A stretch of DNA of 64,000 nucleotides from Fasciola hepatica (taxonomy: Eukaryota > Platyhelminthes > Trematoda > Plagiorchiida > Fasciolidae). Below are positions 21,262 to 33,839 of the stretch, one piece after another. Under the pieces are notes generated by a model. It did not search any database and was not told the DNA's origin. It saw only the letters and a list, made by a program, of their open reading frames with translations. Each line of letters begins with the position of its first letter. Position 1 is the first letter of the stretch. The stretch covers positions 2,926,501-2,990,500 of the forward strand of contig CANUEZ040000165.1 in NCBI GenBank assembly GCA_948099385.1. The letters are read 5' to 3'. The translations under genes and the position numbers were made by a program.

Positions 21262-24200
21262 TTTTTCTATTTGTGTCTGCAACATATATACATATATTAT
21301 ATTTACATTGGCTTAAGATCAAGCACGGTGCCAAGGCAACAACAGAAAAGCGGGAAAAAGTACAACAGAATAGGACAATCCGTTAGTGAAATGACAACGT
21401 GATTATCACGTTTTTTCTCCGTACACAGTGTGACGTTTTTTGTCACTTTGTCTGCCAGCATGACACTTGCGTGTATTGAAAAGATATGCGAACTCAGCAA
21501 ACGGAACGTACAGCTACTGACTTATATTCTGAACCGCATTTTTCAGTGCGTCTAACCAATGACAATCTTATCCCTTGGGTCCCAAACAGGCAGACGGTAA
21601 GCCCCAACCGAAGCTAGTGCTAATGCTAGCTTCTTCTCCATGTAAAGTCACAGCCTGACCACCGCGTCGCTTCTTCCATCCGTAGCCAAAGCGTGTGAAA
21701 GAGCATGGGAAGGTAGACGATGGACAGATATATGCAAAACATGCTCCAGTCACCGGAGGTGATGTGGAGCGATCACTTCATTCAGAGGGTGACTATCCGC
21801 GCCCGGCACACGACGAGACATCTCGTTTTTACTCACTCGATGGTCCCACCAGATGCGAGCAATGATTCGGAGGCATCAGCTGTGGACGTCGAACATTCTC
21901 AACGCGAAGTGGCCAGTTCTCGCAACCGTAGCGTAAAACACGACAAACTACGGCGTTATGCACACGACCCTTAAGAAGGAGCCGGATTTCATGGCGGCGA
22001 CACACGTTTCCCCAGGTTGGGGAAATCTATTCTAGCTCTTACTATTCATTAACTGATCTTGCCCCAAACCTGCCTCCAAATGTAATAAAGCTCCCGGGCT
22101 ACTCAAAGCAATCGATTTCCTGCACAAAGATCGGTGCCGCTATTCTCACACGAGGATAGGGCTATCTCAAGAATCAATTCAATTACAAAAACTGAAGAAG
22201 AAGAAGAAGAAGAAGAAGAAGAAGAAGAGCAAAAGAGGGCAACCCTGACGAACACCACTTCTCGTAATGAATTTAGGTGAACGATCGCCGTAACCATGAA
22301 CTCGGCTTTGGCTGTTTGTGTACAAGCATTGGAAAGGAAAATAAATCTCTCTGATACACCCTTCAATGACAGACAGTACCAGAGAACTGTGCGGTCGGAT
22401 GAATCAAACGCCGCTTCCAGACCAAGAAACACCTAAATCGTGAGCACATGGAAAGTGTGTCTGTCCTCTAAGATTTGTCGAAGAGAAAGATGTGGTCGAT
22501 ACAACCTCGACCGGATCTGAAACAAACATGATTCTCACGAGTACCCCTTTCGCAAGCGCCGAGTAATCGGTGGTGAATAAGCCCGATGAGCAATTTAGAT
22601 TCGGTACTTACCACCATAGACTCAAACAAATCAGCAATATAAAGGAGAAGGTGATACGTTAAGTAGGTTTTCTTCAACAAACAATTGATGCACAAGGGAT
22701 GCAAATACAATAAACAGAATGATTGTTAGGGGCAATACAAAAGTGTTATCCAATAGTAAATCCTCTCTTTGTCAGGTTTATTGAACTCGGAAAATATGAA
22801 CGAGATTACACTTCTTTGTTGCGAAGATCATATGATAGTGTTTTCTGTCAATGGATGCAAAGAGATGATGGGTCTGGAATACAGGGGATATTTGTTTGTG
22901 TTGTGTGATAGCCATTGGATGTATAGCAATGTGAATCATCTCACCACCGGTCGCCAACAGGTATAACTGACATGTTACACGATCACGCTGCAGAACCTCA
23001 ATAACTGCGGCACATTTAACAAGCTTCACAGACAGCGACTGTTTCGTTACTCTACGCTACGAAGATTGTCAATACCCCCACTTTGGGTTTTCGGTTCTCC
23101 ACAACTTTTGCTCCGACGTGGTTTCAAGGCATGACTTACTCAATCTGCACCAATCCGTCGAGATTTCGTTTCAGGATAGCCCTCCATCTTCCATATGTGG
23201 GTTGCTGGCTGCCAGGGCCGATCTTTCATCGTTGTTTGGAAATGACGCGCAGAACTCAAAGCCGATTGCTACGAGATCAAGGCAACACTCGATCGGAATT
23301 CCATAGGTTGTTACATGATGGCATAAATAAACAGTCTGTTTCACCTTGAGGAGTTCAGGTACTGGTAATTGCAAACGAAAGCCATAAAATTCGCAGTGCC
23401 GTGAACCACAATCAGACCATAAATTAGTACACACACCTGGATGGCTGTTTGTAGTTTCAAGTTTTTGTAATTAGAGGCAGTGGAACACCTCCCGCAAGAG
23501 CTTCATCCCCGTAAACTCTTGGCTTTGGGTTCAGGATAGAGATTCACACCAAAGCTTTTGTTGTGAACTAGAATGGCGTCGAAACGTCCCTACCGAGTAG
23601 AATCAAAGACCGAAAAATTAGGCTTTATTCGGCAAACAACTGAGGTACACAACCAAAGATGCAAAAAGGAGGACGCGTTAGGTTGATAAACCAATCAGGT
23701 AATTCTACAACATTTTCCCAGATGTTTATTTGTCAACCAAAACAGCTCCAAGGTAGTTGTACTTCTCAATTGCGTAAGCTGTACAGAGGTAATTTTGCTA
23801 CTGTTTTAGAAGAGATGTTGCATCTGGGATGTGCATATTCTCAGTATAATCAGAATCATTGTCTCCCTGAGAAGGGTGTGGACGAATCAATGAGAAGTAA
23901 ATCTGTGCAAATAAGTTCACGGGTGTGTATAACTTAACCTTTTCGGGGAGGCACAGATTACCGTTGACCAGGAAGTGCAATAAAACAGTACCGTGCCTTT
24001 CAACCTGCGAATAAACACGTGTACCTTCTGCATTCATCATGAGCATCGTACACCTTTAAAGCAGTAGAGCAACCCCCACTGATCACTGCCTTTCTCACCA
24101 TGTTGCAAACAGAATTAAAAAGTATGAATATACAAGATGGACAAGGAGTCGACCTACACACGACGGAAAAGGAAACAACGCCCTAATAGCCAACACACGG

Positions 24201-25411
24201 AATACACAGTATGACTGTACAAACGCACATCGATCAATCATCCTGATTCGACACAAAGTGACAACAAGATCGCCACTGTTCACGGTTCACTGCCATATCC
24301 TTCAGTGTCTCCAGCCAACTGGTTGATGGGTCTTCTGGACCCCAACCACGAAGATGTCAGGCACCTACTTTTCCTAAGTCTGCTGTACATTTCCTCATTC
24401 CTCGTTGCCAAGTCATTCGTTGACCTCCACGTGGTTTCTTCCACTCCCGAGGAGGAACGGAGAATAGGGCACGGTACGGTAGACGTGCCTGCCATACGTA
24501 ACACATGCCCCAACCAACGAAGCCTATTAAGCTGGACACCTTGTGATAGAGAACCCCCTCAAGTGGTACCCAATACTCGACTTCTGATCTCAGTATCGCT
24601 TACTCGGTCATTCCACCCAATCTCAGCGATAATACGCAAACATCGATGAGCAAATATCTCAAAATGACGAATATCTTCCACACGCAGACTCCAAGTCTCG
24701 CAACTATACAACAAAACTGAACGCTCTGCGGCACAACACACACGACCTTACAACTTCAGTGAAATATCAGGTCTCCGCCACAAGTGCTTCAGTCCAGCGT
24801 ACGCCCCTCGAGCCTTGGATATACGCGTGTCCATCTCTACTACCGTGCTTCCATCCGTCATCAGGCTGCTTCCGATGTAACTAAAGCGGCCAACAGTTGT
24901 TAGATCCTCCTCATTAAGCATCAAGCTCGGAATCGTTGATGTTCAGTCTTGCAGCATCACTTTACACTTTGAAGGTGCTATGCGCATGAAGAATGGAGCT
25001 ACAGCTCTCGCAAGTCTATCTAGTGCATGTTGCGTGTGTTCCGTGCATTCGAACAAGCAGACAAGGTTGTTTGCGTAATCTAGGTCACACAACTTCTCAC
25101 TATTTCCTAGTTTGATGCCAACATCCTGGAGATCTCCCAAGGCGTTCTCCATTATCTTGTCCATGGCGAAGTTAAACAACAATGGAGAAAATGGACATCC
25201 CTGTTGAACACCACTCGTCGTTTCAAACCGACCAGATAGTTCACTATACACCCTTAGGAGACCAGAAGTGTGAGAATGCAATGATTCCAGTAGATTCACG
25301 AGCTTCTGGGGCATACCTATTTGATGAAGGGCACTGAAAAGCGCTGTCCGGTCAACTGAGTCGAAGGCGCCATTCAAGTCAAGGAAGACCTTCATTCATA
25401 GAGTGTGTTGT

Positions 25412-25617
25412 TGGCACGAGGAGCCTGGATTGCATGTAGTGGAAAATCCACTTGCCATTTTAACATCGAGAAGTCGGACGCCGCGGGCCGAAATCGAACC
25501 GACGACCCTCCGCATACCGGGCAGATGCTCTGCCAGTTGAGCTATCGCGGCTCGACAATTCGATGTGAAAAATTCAAGTGGATTTTCCATTACCTACAGT
25601 TCAGGTTCCTTGTGCCA
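25412..25617 (-). mobile_element. Palindromic element with tRNA-like core, copy 1
   Basis: About 206 bp bounded by TGGCAC and GTGCCA. The outer 75 bp are inverted repeats that both contain GGAAAATCCACTTG (or its complement) and a CATCGA block. The centre on the minus strand is tRNA-like: A box TAGCTCAACTGG, B box GGTTCGATT, acceptor GCCGCGA against CCGCGGC, and anticodon stem TCTGC/GCGGA around the loop CCGGTAT (anticodon GGT if read in the usual way). It is unclear whether this is a SINE with an accidental palindrome or a MITE that captured a tRNA gene. It lies inside the RTE at 24,047-28,135. Confidence 0.8.
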
Positions 25618-25751
25618 TCAGTACGTTCTATTATATATTTCAATGTCCAATGGATCACGTTCATCCGTGCGTTGTTCGTCCTTTTGGGAAGTGACCGACG
25701 AGGCTAGCTCAATGAATAAAACCAGGACAGATATTGTGTATGATTGGAACA

Positions 25752-25922
25752 GTGGTTCGCGCACTATCTATTATTCACTTGCGTTATTCACACCCGACTG
25801 TCCGGACCGCGACAGCTCAGCTGGTAAAGCATCTACCCGGTATGCGGGGGTCCGGATCGATTCCGGCTCGCGGCGTCCAACTTTTTGATGTGAAAAATGC
25901 AAGTGGATTTTCCATTACATAA
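25752..25922 (+). mobile_element. Palindromic element with tRNA-like core, copy 2
   Basis: Same element in the opposite orientation. The tRNA-like core runs from about 25,806 to 25,880 (CAGCTCAGCTGG, then GGATCGATTCC), followed by the same right arm GCAAGTGGATTTTCCATTAC. The left arm is shorter and diverged (CACTTGCGTTATTCACACC). Its outer end is lost at the junction with the host RTE, which resumes at about 25,921. Two head-to-head copies 135 bp apart could pair with each other. Confidence 0.75.
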
Positions 25923-28135
25923 AACCATTATTGCTAGTTGACGGTGTGTGATGCCCCTCATGTATTTGACGAAGAGTAAAAATCTGCACGATGCATGCTC
26001 GACCTGAACGGAATCCGGCATGTTGTTCACGGATGTTCCTCTCGCGAGCCGGTGTTAGATGACGCAGCAAAATGGAGGCGAATACCTTCGTGACTATCCG
26101 AGTTAAGCTTATCCCACGATGGCCACTGCAGTCATTGCACATCCCTTTTTTGAAGATGGATACAACCAATGAATCAGCCCATAATCACGGAGTACGCTCC
26201 TTGTTCCAAATGTCACAGAGCAAGGTGGTAAGTGGTTTAGTCAGAGTATTTCAACCCAGTTCGAAAAGAACTGGGGAAAGTTCGTCGGGACCGGCCGGTT
26301 TACCTCGCTTTAGTAATCGAATGCATGACTCTACTTCTACTTCCGATGGGAGCTCAAGTGATACCACCCAAGGAATTGCAATTGTTCACACAAGAGTAAC
26401 TACATTAGCCCGCGGTCAGTTAAACTGCTCCTTGGAGCATTCAACCGAACGGTCCAGCCGTTGTTCTTTACCACGGGTTCTCCATTTCTGTCGCACATCG
26501 TTTCACTGAGCGGGGGTCGCCGTCCACCGGTGTCAGGAATAAGTCTGAACAGTCTTTGGCTGTTACCTGAAAAAGCTGCTATTTACATTTCTTTGGCTAC
26601 CTTCACCCACCAATCTTCGCGATTCTCCTTGAGGCTTTCTCTAAGTTGCTTCTGTAGATGTCTTCGTATCTTATTCATCTCCTTACAGTTCGAGAGCTGA
26701 AGCTTTTGTTCCATCAGACTCAACGACTCTTGCGAAATCCAGTATCTTTGATGGACACCGGACCTAAGAACACAAGCGAAACCTGGTGCAACGTGCATCG
26801 CCTGTTTGGTAAGGGCCCAATGCTCATCTACACAACCGCTGGTTGTAGTTCCTAGCTCATGTGCTAATTTCTGCTCATAACGAGTGCGAACTCCTGGGTC
26901 ACACAAACGTTCCACGGCTAACCAGGTTTGCGGTTTGCGCCGATGAATATGGAGATGGAGCGATAATCGCATTAAAACTAATACATGACTCGTCGCGACG
27001 GGCGTGGACCAGTCACATCTACAGTTCTAAACAGAACTGCATCACCGATAGCTCACTGTGATATGAGCAATCTGACTCAGAGTATCTGAAGTATTAGATC
27101 GTCATGTCGCCGTGCGATAAGAGCTGTGCCAAAATTTTGTACTTAACAGGAATAACCGATTATCTGCACAAAACTGGAGAAGCTTATCCCCGTTATCTGA
27201 GCGCTGAGCGAGAAAAGCATAACAACCACCTAAACAAGCTTCTGACGCACCAAGTTTGCCAACTTGTGCATTAAAATCCCCAGCTAACACTACAACAAGA
27301 GCGAAACTCGAGTCTGGTGCTTCCGAATGCAGGTTGGTCGGATGACCTGAGGTTTGCGCGTGAAACGTGGAGTCCAAAAGGACAATCACTCAAACGAAAA
27401 TTAAACAATCCCACACTACTCGCAAGTAATTGCGTGATTTACAACACTACAATGTCAGAGCCTTTACTCCTGCGAACGAGGGTGATGAGTTCATCGCAGA
27501 ACTCATCCTTCTGCATGTCAGAGCTGCAGTCTGTTGGGATGGATGCCGAGATAGCAAACGGACTGCGCGTAACACAGCTATCCTTTCGAACGTCAATTGA
27601 CCCCTCTAGTCTCACGGCACATAAATGACTGTTAACAGGGATCCAGTCTAAAAGGGAAGCCACAGTCTCGTCAATCAAGACTATCCCCACAATACGTTGG
27701 TCCGCAACTCTAGCTACTTCGCCCCTCGAAGTGCGCAATAAACACCTCGAAGAGATACCGGTAGCAGTTAATTGAATCACCCTGCTCGAATACTGGATAC
27801 GCGTTTTACTTACGCAGCAGACATCAATCATCAGTGTCTATTGTGAGCGCTAGGCACGCCTACTGACCGGCCTGTATGAGTGTGTGCACGTTAAACGAGC
27901 CGAGATTCAGAGGCTTACGAGACTTGAGAAAGCATGCGTTGCGAGATAGAGGATTATTTCCGACACTATTTGGCAATGAACCGTTGCCAGTATCGAGCGT
28001 GTTGTCAGTGGGAGCATTATAAGTGGATACAGGAGGTGGGGAGAGCTGGTAGGGGACACAAGACAAAGGTTGGACAAAAGAGATGGTACTCTGAGCAGCA
28101 GCCCACTTATCACTACCCGCCCTGCTCGACCCAAT

Positions 28136-28605
28136 GGGCAGCGCGGTCTTAATTACGCTGCGCGACGACAGATGCAGTATGGAATTCTTCCTATTTGTGC
28201 AGTTCATGGAAGACGTTGGACGGGTACTGCTAGGGTGTCCAACCACAAAGTAGGAGAACGATTAGGGTCCTCATCCAAAGCCTTTAGTTCTAACAAGAAC
28301 CTGTTCGCAAGGCAGCGGAGTGGCTGAGTGGGAGTTCATTTGCTTGGGTCAACTATTCCTCCACTGATTTTACCGACTGAGTTGCCAGCTCAGATTGACC
28401 CCGAACCTGGAGCAACAGGAGATTGGACTTCGTCTGGTCTCTACTCTCTGATTTGTCAGGCATGATTGTATCTTCGGCTTAAGGAAGCTATCCTGTGCAG
28501 CACTTTGGGTCACAGAGGCACGCAAGCCATCACACCACGTCAAGGTGCAGTCTCGTCGTGATGGCTCAGTTCCTATGGCAAGCTGTTGATGAACGTGATG
28601 AGCAA
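28136..28605. other. Unassigned sequence beyond the RTE 5' end
   Basis: Lies upstream of the decayed RTE. It may hold 5' untranslated sequence of that element, because the copy at 42,381 may be 5'-shortened relative to it. A phrase near 28,310 (CGCAAGGCAGCGG) recurs at about 36,960 (CTGCAAGGCAGCGG). No coding motif. Confidence 0.4.
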
Positions 28606-28606
28606 C

Positions 28607-29960
28607 CTAGGGGGCTAAGACTAATTCTTGTGGTACTCCACTGAAAACCTCGTGCTTCTCAGAGTACGATGAAGAAAAATCAACATAGAAGGACCTCCTC
28701 TTCAGGAAATCGTCGATCCATTTGAGCAATGGTTCTGTTACTCCTAACGATTTCAGCTTGTTGAGCAAGCGGTTATGCGACACTATGCCGAACGCCGCTT
28801 GGAGAGTAGCCTTCTGCTCCAGCCTGTGCCCATCGTTTACGTGCCAATAGACTGAGAAGACAAGACCAATCCTTTCGGAAACCATTCTGCTGGTGGCTTA
28901 GAAGCGTGCGACTTTCGAGGTTTTTCTGCAGTCATATCGAGACTAATCGTTCCATAATCTTTCCGACCATAAACATAAAATGAACCGGACGGCAGTCCAC
29001 AGCTTTCGCCTTTTTAATGCCCCTGAACAGCGGGATGACCACCGCTTTTTCCATCCCGACGGCAGTCTGTGTATTGTTCGAGTTGTTGAACAGTCTTGTG
29101 AGTGGGGACGCGATGATTTCAGCTAGTCCCCGTAGGACTGATGGGTGAATCCCATCCGGACCAGGCGATTTATGTGGAGCGCCTGCAGAGCATCGGCAAC
29201 CTCTTTCACCGTGAGCGATCGTAAATTCATGATTGTTACACCCTGGGAGGCTGATGTGGAGATGACTTCTCCGTGGCACAAATATCGACATATTGGCGCA
29301 CCAATAATGCTGGTTAATCGCAGTCAGCGTCCGCGATGTCTTCATCGTGTAGCAGTGCGGGGATGCCCGGGTGGGATCCGGTTCTCCTTCTCAGGTATTC
29401 AAACCGTCTTTCTGGTGTTTTGACGGAATCAGCTGCAAGTTTTTCTTCATATTCGTGTCTCTCCATAGTCTTCAGCGTCAAACACCAGTTTTGGAATTTT
29501 CTGTAACTGTCGTATCCCGTGCCAGAGTACTCAAAGTGTTGCCAAGCTCGGTTTCGTTGTCGCAAATGATTTCACCGTCTCTTGTCGAATCAAGATCCTT
29601 TTGCATAACTTCGTCGCCTATGTGGAGGCGCAAACAAACCAATCAATGCAGTTATTTGTGATCTGAAAGAATTCCAGGCTTCATCTACTCCGCCACCGAT
29701 GATTGAATTCTATGGAAGAGCAGCAGCAGCTTCCTTCGTTTTATCAAAGGGTATGCACCATGCGTTCAGTACGTAATGAGGTTTTAGATGAGCGAATGCA
29801 CCGCGCTTCCAATGGATGACTAGTATCGCGTGATGACTGGATCCGCGTTAGGAGATCGATTCTAGTTACATCAGAGGTTCGCGGTGAGAACACTAGGTTA
29901 ATGACAGATGCCTGACCCACCTGATTCCTGGTCGATTCTTGCACATGCTGATGTGAGACT
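28607..29960 (-). mobile_element. Degenerate CR1-like LINE fragment
   Basis: Minus-strand pieces in order: a possible endonuclease end (29,744-29,944), a linker (29,314-29,565, EYEEKLAADSVKTPERRFEY), then RT: SPGPDGIHPSVLRGLAEIIA (29,145-29,230), a decayed region near 28,980 and FSGVPQELVLAP (28,607-28,650; compare GVPQGSVLGP). The GAFDSV-type box reads as AAFGIVSHNRLLNKL. No YADD box or 3' end is present, so it is truncated at the 3' side. At least three frame breaks. Confidence 0.75.
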
Positions 29961-30032
29961 ACGTCACATACTATTTCATGTAAACAACGGGAAGAACTGT
30001 CTGCGGGAGTGTCGTAAATGTCTGATACCCAG

Positions 30033-30302
30033 TGTCATGTTCGTTTGCTATTTTCTATCTACCTTAGTTTTATTACTACTGTTCTCCTGAATTTCCGCTT
30101 AAGTGTGTTCAGATTCTACCGTTCAGTTGCATGTCGATTGAAGCCTAAATTCTGGGACTCCGTCTTCTGTCTTCCTCAACTTCTCGGACTTAGTATTCAT
30201 TTACGCGTCGATTTATTCGATATACAACCCGTCTCAAAACGAGGCGCTGTCTGCGTTCTGAACGATTCGAAGCAGATCTAAATTCAACTACTTGTTCGAA
30301 CA
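30033..30302 (+). repeat. 5' LTR of the Gypsy element
   Basis: Starts TGTCATG and ends GAACA. The segment from about 30,047 (TATTTTCTATCTACC) to about 30,190 recurs at 34,625-34,770 as CTATTTTCTATCTGCC and onward with scattered differences. Shared phrases include TGAATTTCCGCTT and CTAAATTCTGG. A possible primer-binding region (TTTGGCGTCGCTGG) follows directly. The outer limits are estimates, since only about two thirds of the repeat is alignable by eye. Confidence 0.7.
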
Positions 30303-33300
30303 TTTGGCGTCGCTGGTTCTGCACGTTCTATAGATTTCTCGCTAAAGCTGGAGTGGACGATTCCGAGAAACTTGAATTCCCATACAACTATATCTCCGGC
30401 CACATATGAATAAGTGGCTGAATGTACTTCATACAACGATGCTATTCAATCCCTTGAAAAATTGCTTGTCAAGCCGCCTAATGAAATGTTCGCACGCTGC
30501 CTACTCGCAACATGTAAAACAGGAAACGCTGTGGGACTTCCACCCGTTCTTCCAAAATCTGAAATCCTTAACTAGGGATAGTAATTTGTAGGCCGTGACA
30601 GCCGAACATTCGAACATTGCTCGGCAACGACTTCTTGAAAATAAATCTCTGGACTTACAAATTGCTTTGAGATAAGCCCGATCACTCGGAATGGCCCAAC
30701 CGCAATCCAGTGCCTTCCAGAAACTATTAATATCATATACGGCTTCAGTTTCAACACTCACTGAATCAACTGATAATTGTCTCTCTCATCACAAGGAAAA
30801 TAGCAACTTACTCACGGGCACGACGTTAGTGACGGTAAGAACCAATTGTTATTTCTGTGGGAACGACAGACACTTTTGATTCAAATGTCCTGCTAAGGAT
30901 GCAGTTTGTAGTAGCTGCGGAAGGAAAGGACACTTCAAACGTGTCTGTCGATCACCTCCAGAGAAACGAACAGCCTCTGTCACAGCACCTGTACACTCTA
31001 TGGCCATCATCAACTCTTCTCCGGATTGCCTCTTAAATGCGCTAACAATGATTGCTGTGAACAAAATTCCTATGGAAATTTTGATAGGTACGGGGAGTTC
31101 TGATAGTCACATCTCCGAATCCGTGGTAGGATGTCATCACCTCAAAATCATACAATCATCCAGTGTCACTGCCACGGCTTCTGCAAGACTAATCAGTTAA
31201 ACGAAAGGTCAGTTTTTTCGATATAAGTCTCAAGAATGATTCGTACAACTTGAAACTCTCTGTGCTCCCTCATCTGTGTGCAAATGTATTACTGGAACAC
31301 AATTTTCTGGAATTTCACAAAGTAACTTAGATTCCATTCAGTGGCAGCAAACCAACCCTCTCCCTTTGTAGTGTGATAGCTTCACGTATTGAACTTTCTT
31401 CTTTTTTGGGAACTTGCTACTAGATTGCAAGCCTATCGCAACTAAATCACGATTCCATACTCCTGAAGATGAGAAATTCAATCGATTGGAAATTCAGCGA
31501 CTTCTGAGGGATGGCATCATAGAAACATCAACATCATCCTGGCGTGCTCAAGTCATTGTCACAACAAACGAAAGACAGGAGACGCATGGTAGTTGAGTAC
31601 AGTCGAATTATCAATCGATACACGTTACTGGACTTTTATGCATTGCCCAGAATCGATGACATGGTATCTAAAATATCTCAACGTTCTATTTTCAGTGCAT
31701 TGGACCTCCGAATAGCATATCATCAAATCTCCATAGGAAAACAAGATCGGTCATAGATTGCTTTTGAAGCCTGTGATACTTTATATCAATTCTGCTGGAT
31801 ACCGTTCGGAGTGTCCAGTGGTGTTGCTTGTTTTCAGCGTGCTGTTGATAAAATTACTCGTGAGGAAACCTCAAAAGAAACCTTCGCCTATATCGACAAT
31901 ATAACTGTGTGTGGCGTAAACAAAGACCATCATGATAAGAATCCTACTAGTTTTATTAATGTTATGAGAAAATACGGACGTACTCTGAACGAACAGAAGA
32001 GTACCACTAGTACGAAAGAACCCAAACTCTTGGGTTATAACGTTTCACGTAGTCTGATGAAGCCGGATTTCGAAAGGCCACGACCCCCTCAGGGTCTCCC
32101 TTCTCCAAAAGATATGAAACCTCAAGGACGAGTTACTGGTTTATTTTCACACTATTCTCAATGGATACCCCACTTCTTGGACAGGATTCACTCACTGGTC
32201 CATAACCAGGTATCTCCATTGCCAGACGATGTCACAGTGTCATTTGGAACACTCAAAAGCGAGCTCAAACGTGCCATTGTCACCACTGTCGACCCTGAGG
32301 TGCCATTGGTCGTTAAAACAGATGCTTCGGATACAGCTATCTCAGCCATTCTCTTAAAATCACAGTCCGGTCTGTCCCAATAAAAAGCACGGTTCTTCTG
32401 TAGAAACAAACTAACGCTATTGTAGAGAACATTATTTACTGCGTGCACACTGCCGACTTATCGCGGATCAAAAATCGGTCCATTTATGTTCGACTCCCGA
32501 CATCATAAAAAGATCAAAAATGGTAAGATCCAGAGGCGGCGAATCGAATTATCTTGGTACAGTTTCGACGTCATCTACCGCCGCCGTCATCAGAATGTCA
32601 CAGCCGGCACACTGTCTCACAGGTTCTGCTCCGCATCTACGTCACTCGCATCACTCAATGAACTACATAACTCACCCTGCCACCCGAGTGTTGTCCATAT
32701 GCGTCATTTCGTGAGAACAAAGAACCTCCGATACTCGGTCAACGATGTGACATCCGTTGCCGGTGGTTGTACACTTTGTGCCAAATGGGAACCACAGTTC
32801 TGCAAGTCACCTACGGGAAATCTGGTCAAAGCCACTTCGCTGTTTGAAAGATTAAACATCGGTTTTCAGGGGTCGCCTCCCTCGATATTCAAAAATCGGC
32901 ACCTATTGACTATCACAGACAAGTACTCCAGATTCCTGCTTGTTTATGCTTACTTAGAATTGTCGACCGCTACAATCATTCATTCCCTTTCCCGGTTGTT
33001 TTCGACTTCCGCTATGCCGTCTTAAATCCATTCGGGCAGGGGTTCTTCTTTTCTGTCTGAAGAACTGCCTTCACCGTAAAAGTATTGTAATTAGCAGAAC
33101 AACGGCCTACAATCCTCAGTCAAACGGAAAAGTCGACAGACTCAATGAAACCCTCCGGAGAACCACTGTTCTTGCAGCCCAGTCAAGGGGACTACCATGC
33201 ACCCAGTGGGAGAATGTTCTTCACGACGCACTTCACTCCATTAGGTCGTTGCTATGCACTGCAACAAATGAGACACCACATGAACGACCATTTGCTTATG

Positions 33301-33560
33301 ATTTTAAATCAACATCGGCGGTCTCAATACCTACTTGGTTGAGTAGTCCACGGTTGGTCTCGATGCGTCGTCCGGTGAGGTCAACAAAACGCGATACCCT
33401 AGTCGACGAAGTTCAACTGATCGAATGCAATCCGAAATACGCCATATTCTTTTTTCCAACGGACGAGAAGATACGGTTTCTGCACATCAGTTGGCCCTTA
33501 AAAGCCAAGCCTCAGAACAACCGTGGAATTTGCTGGAAACCAATCTCCGACTGTAAACGA
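30303..33560 (+). mobile_element. Decayed Ty3/Gypsy (CsRn1-like) gag-pol
   Basis: Domain order is that of a Ty3/Gypsy element. Gag: RQRLLENKSLDLQIAL-like block near 30,625 and two CCHC knuckles at 30,843-30,955 (CYFCGNDRHF, stop, then CSSCGRKGHFKRVC). Protease near 31,080, where the catalytic DTGSS reads GTGSS. RT: KPIATKSRFHT (31,425), ALDLRIAYHQI (31,700), FGVSSGVACFQRAV (31,810), then YIDNI instead of YIDDI (31,890). RNase H start near 32,300 (VVKTDASDTA). Integrase region about 32,640-33,030 (LLTITDKYSRFLLVYAY). Several stops and frameshifts, plus two lost catalytic aspartates, show it is dead. The gag and RT phrases resemble CsRn1-type elements of flukes; that subfamily call is from memory of the family. 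Confidence 0.85.
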
Positions 33561-33839
33561 TGACTCTCAGTTTTCACCCGACACCGTTTGTAGTCCCCTT
33601 GGTGCACAAGAATACCCAGACACCCCCTCCCCGCATACCAATATCAGTCATACATTAACGAATCTAATATAGTTGTTCAGTTCAGAAAACCATTAAAAAT
33701 GCACTGGGAGCGGTGGCTTTGGTTTGTATTTCCTAGCGGCAACCTAAAAATTAAATAACGAAAAATGAAATAGCATGAAAGGAGTAACAGACCTACAAAT
33801 ATTAGTATCAAGTCAAAAAATAAAGTGTAGGGACACAAG

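Larger units (their letters stand above)
20024..24046. repeat. Tandem duplication unit B (4,023 bp)
   Basis: Near-identical copy of 16,004-20,023, offset 4,020 bp up to the GAA tract and 4,023 bp after it. It carries an old RTE remnant (21,500-22,623), (GAA)11 (22,194-22,226), inverted-repeat arms (20,529-20,648 and 22,624-22,743) and the Gypsy fragment (23,053-23,463). Such close identity means a very recent event, or a duplication made during genome assembly. Confidence 0.97.
24047..28135 (-). mobile_element. Near full-length but decayed RTE copy
   Basis: Minus-strand RTE-clade LINE (endonuclease plus RT in one ORF). From 5' to 3': LGSFNVHTLIQAGQ (start of the endonuclease, 27,860-28,246), FCDELITLVRRSKGSDIVVL and LAGDFNAQVGKLG (GDFN motif), the linker (26,583-26,972), RGISLTRIVTKVFASILLRH and QHAGFRSGRACI (25,915-26,169), then FLDLNGAFDSVDRT, VQQGCPFSPLLFNF and DLDYANNLVCLF (24,943-25,395), then the [15 protein letters not shown] end. 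The YADD box is YANN here, which by itself would inactivate the RT. Frameshifts and stops split the ORF. It is interrupted at 25,396-25,920 by two small palindromic elements. Similarity to the copy at 42,381 stops near 28,135. Confidence 0.92.

Noticed and set aside
25412..25922. Two functional tRNA genes
   Set aside because: The cores have mismatches, lie inside a repeated palindromic element within a dead RTE, and the GGT anticodon would be unusual in animals; better read as mobile-element cores.
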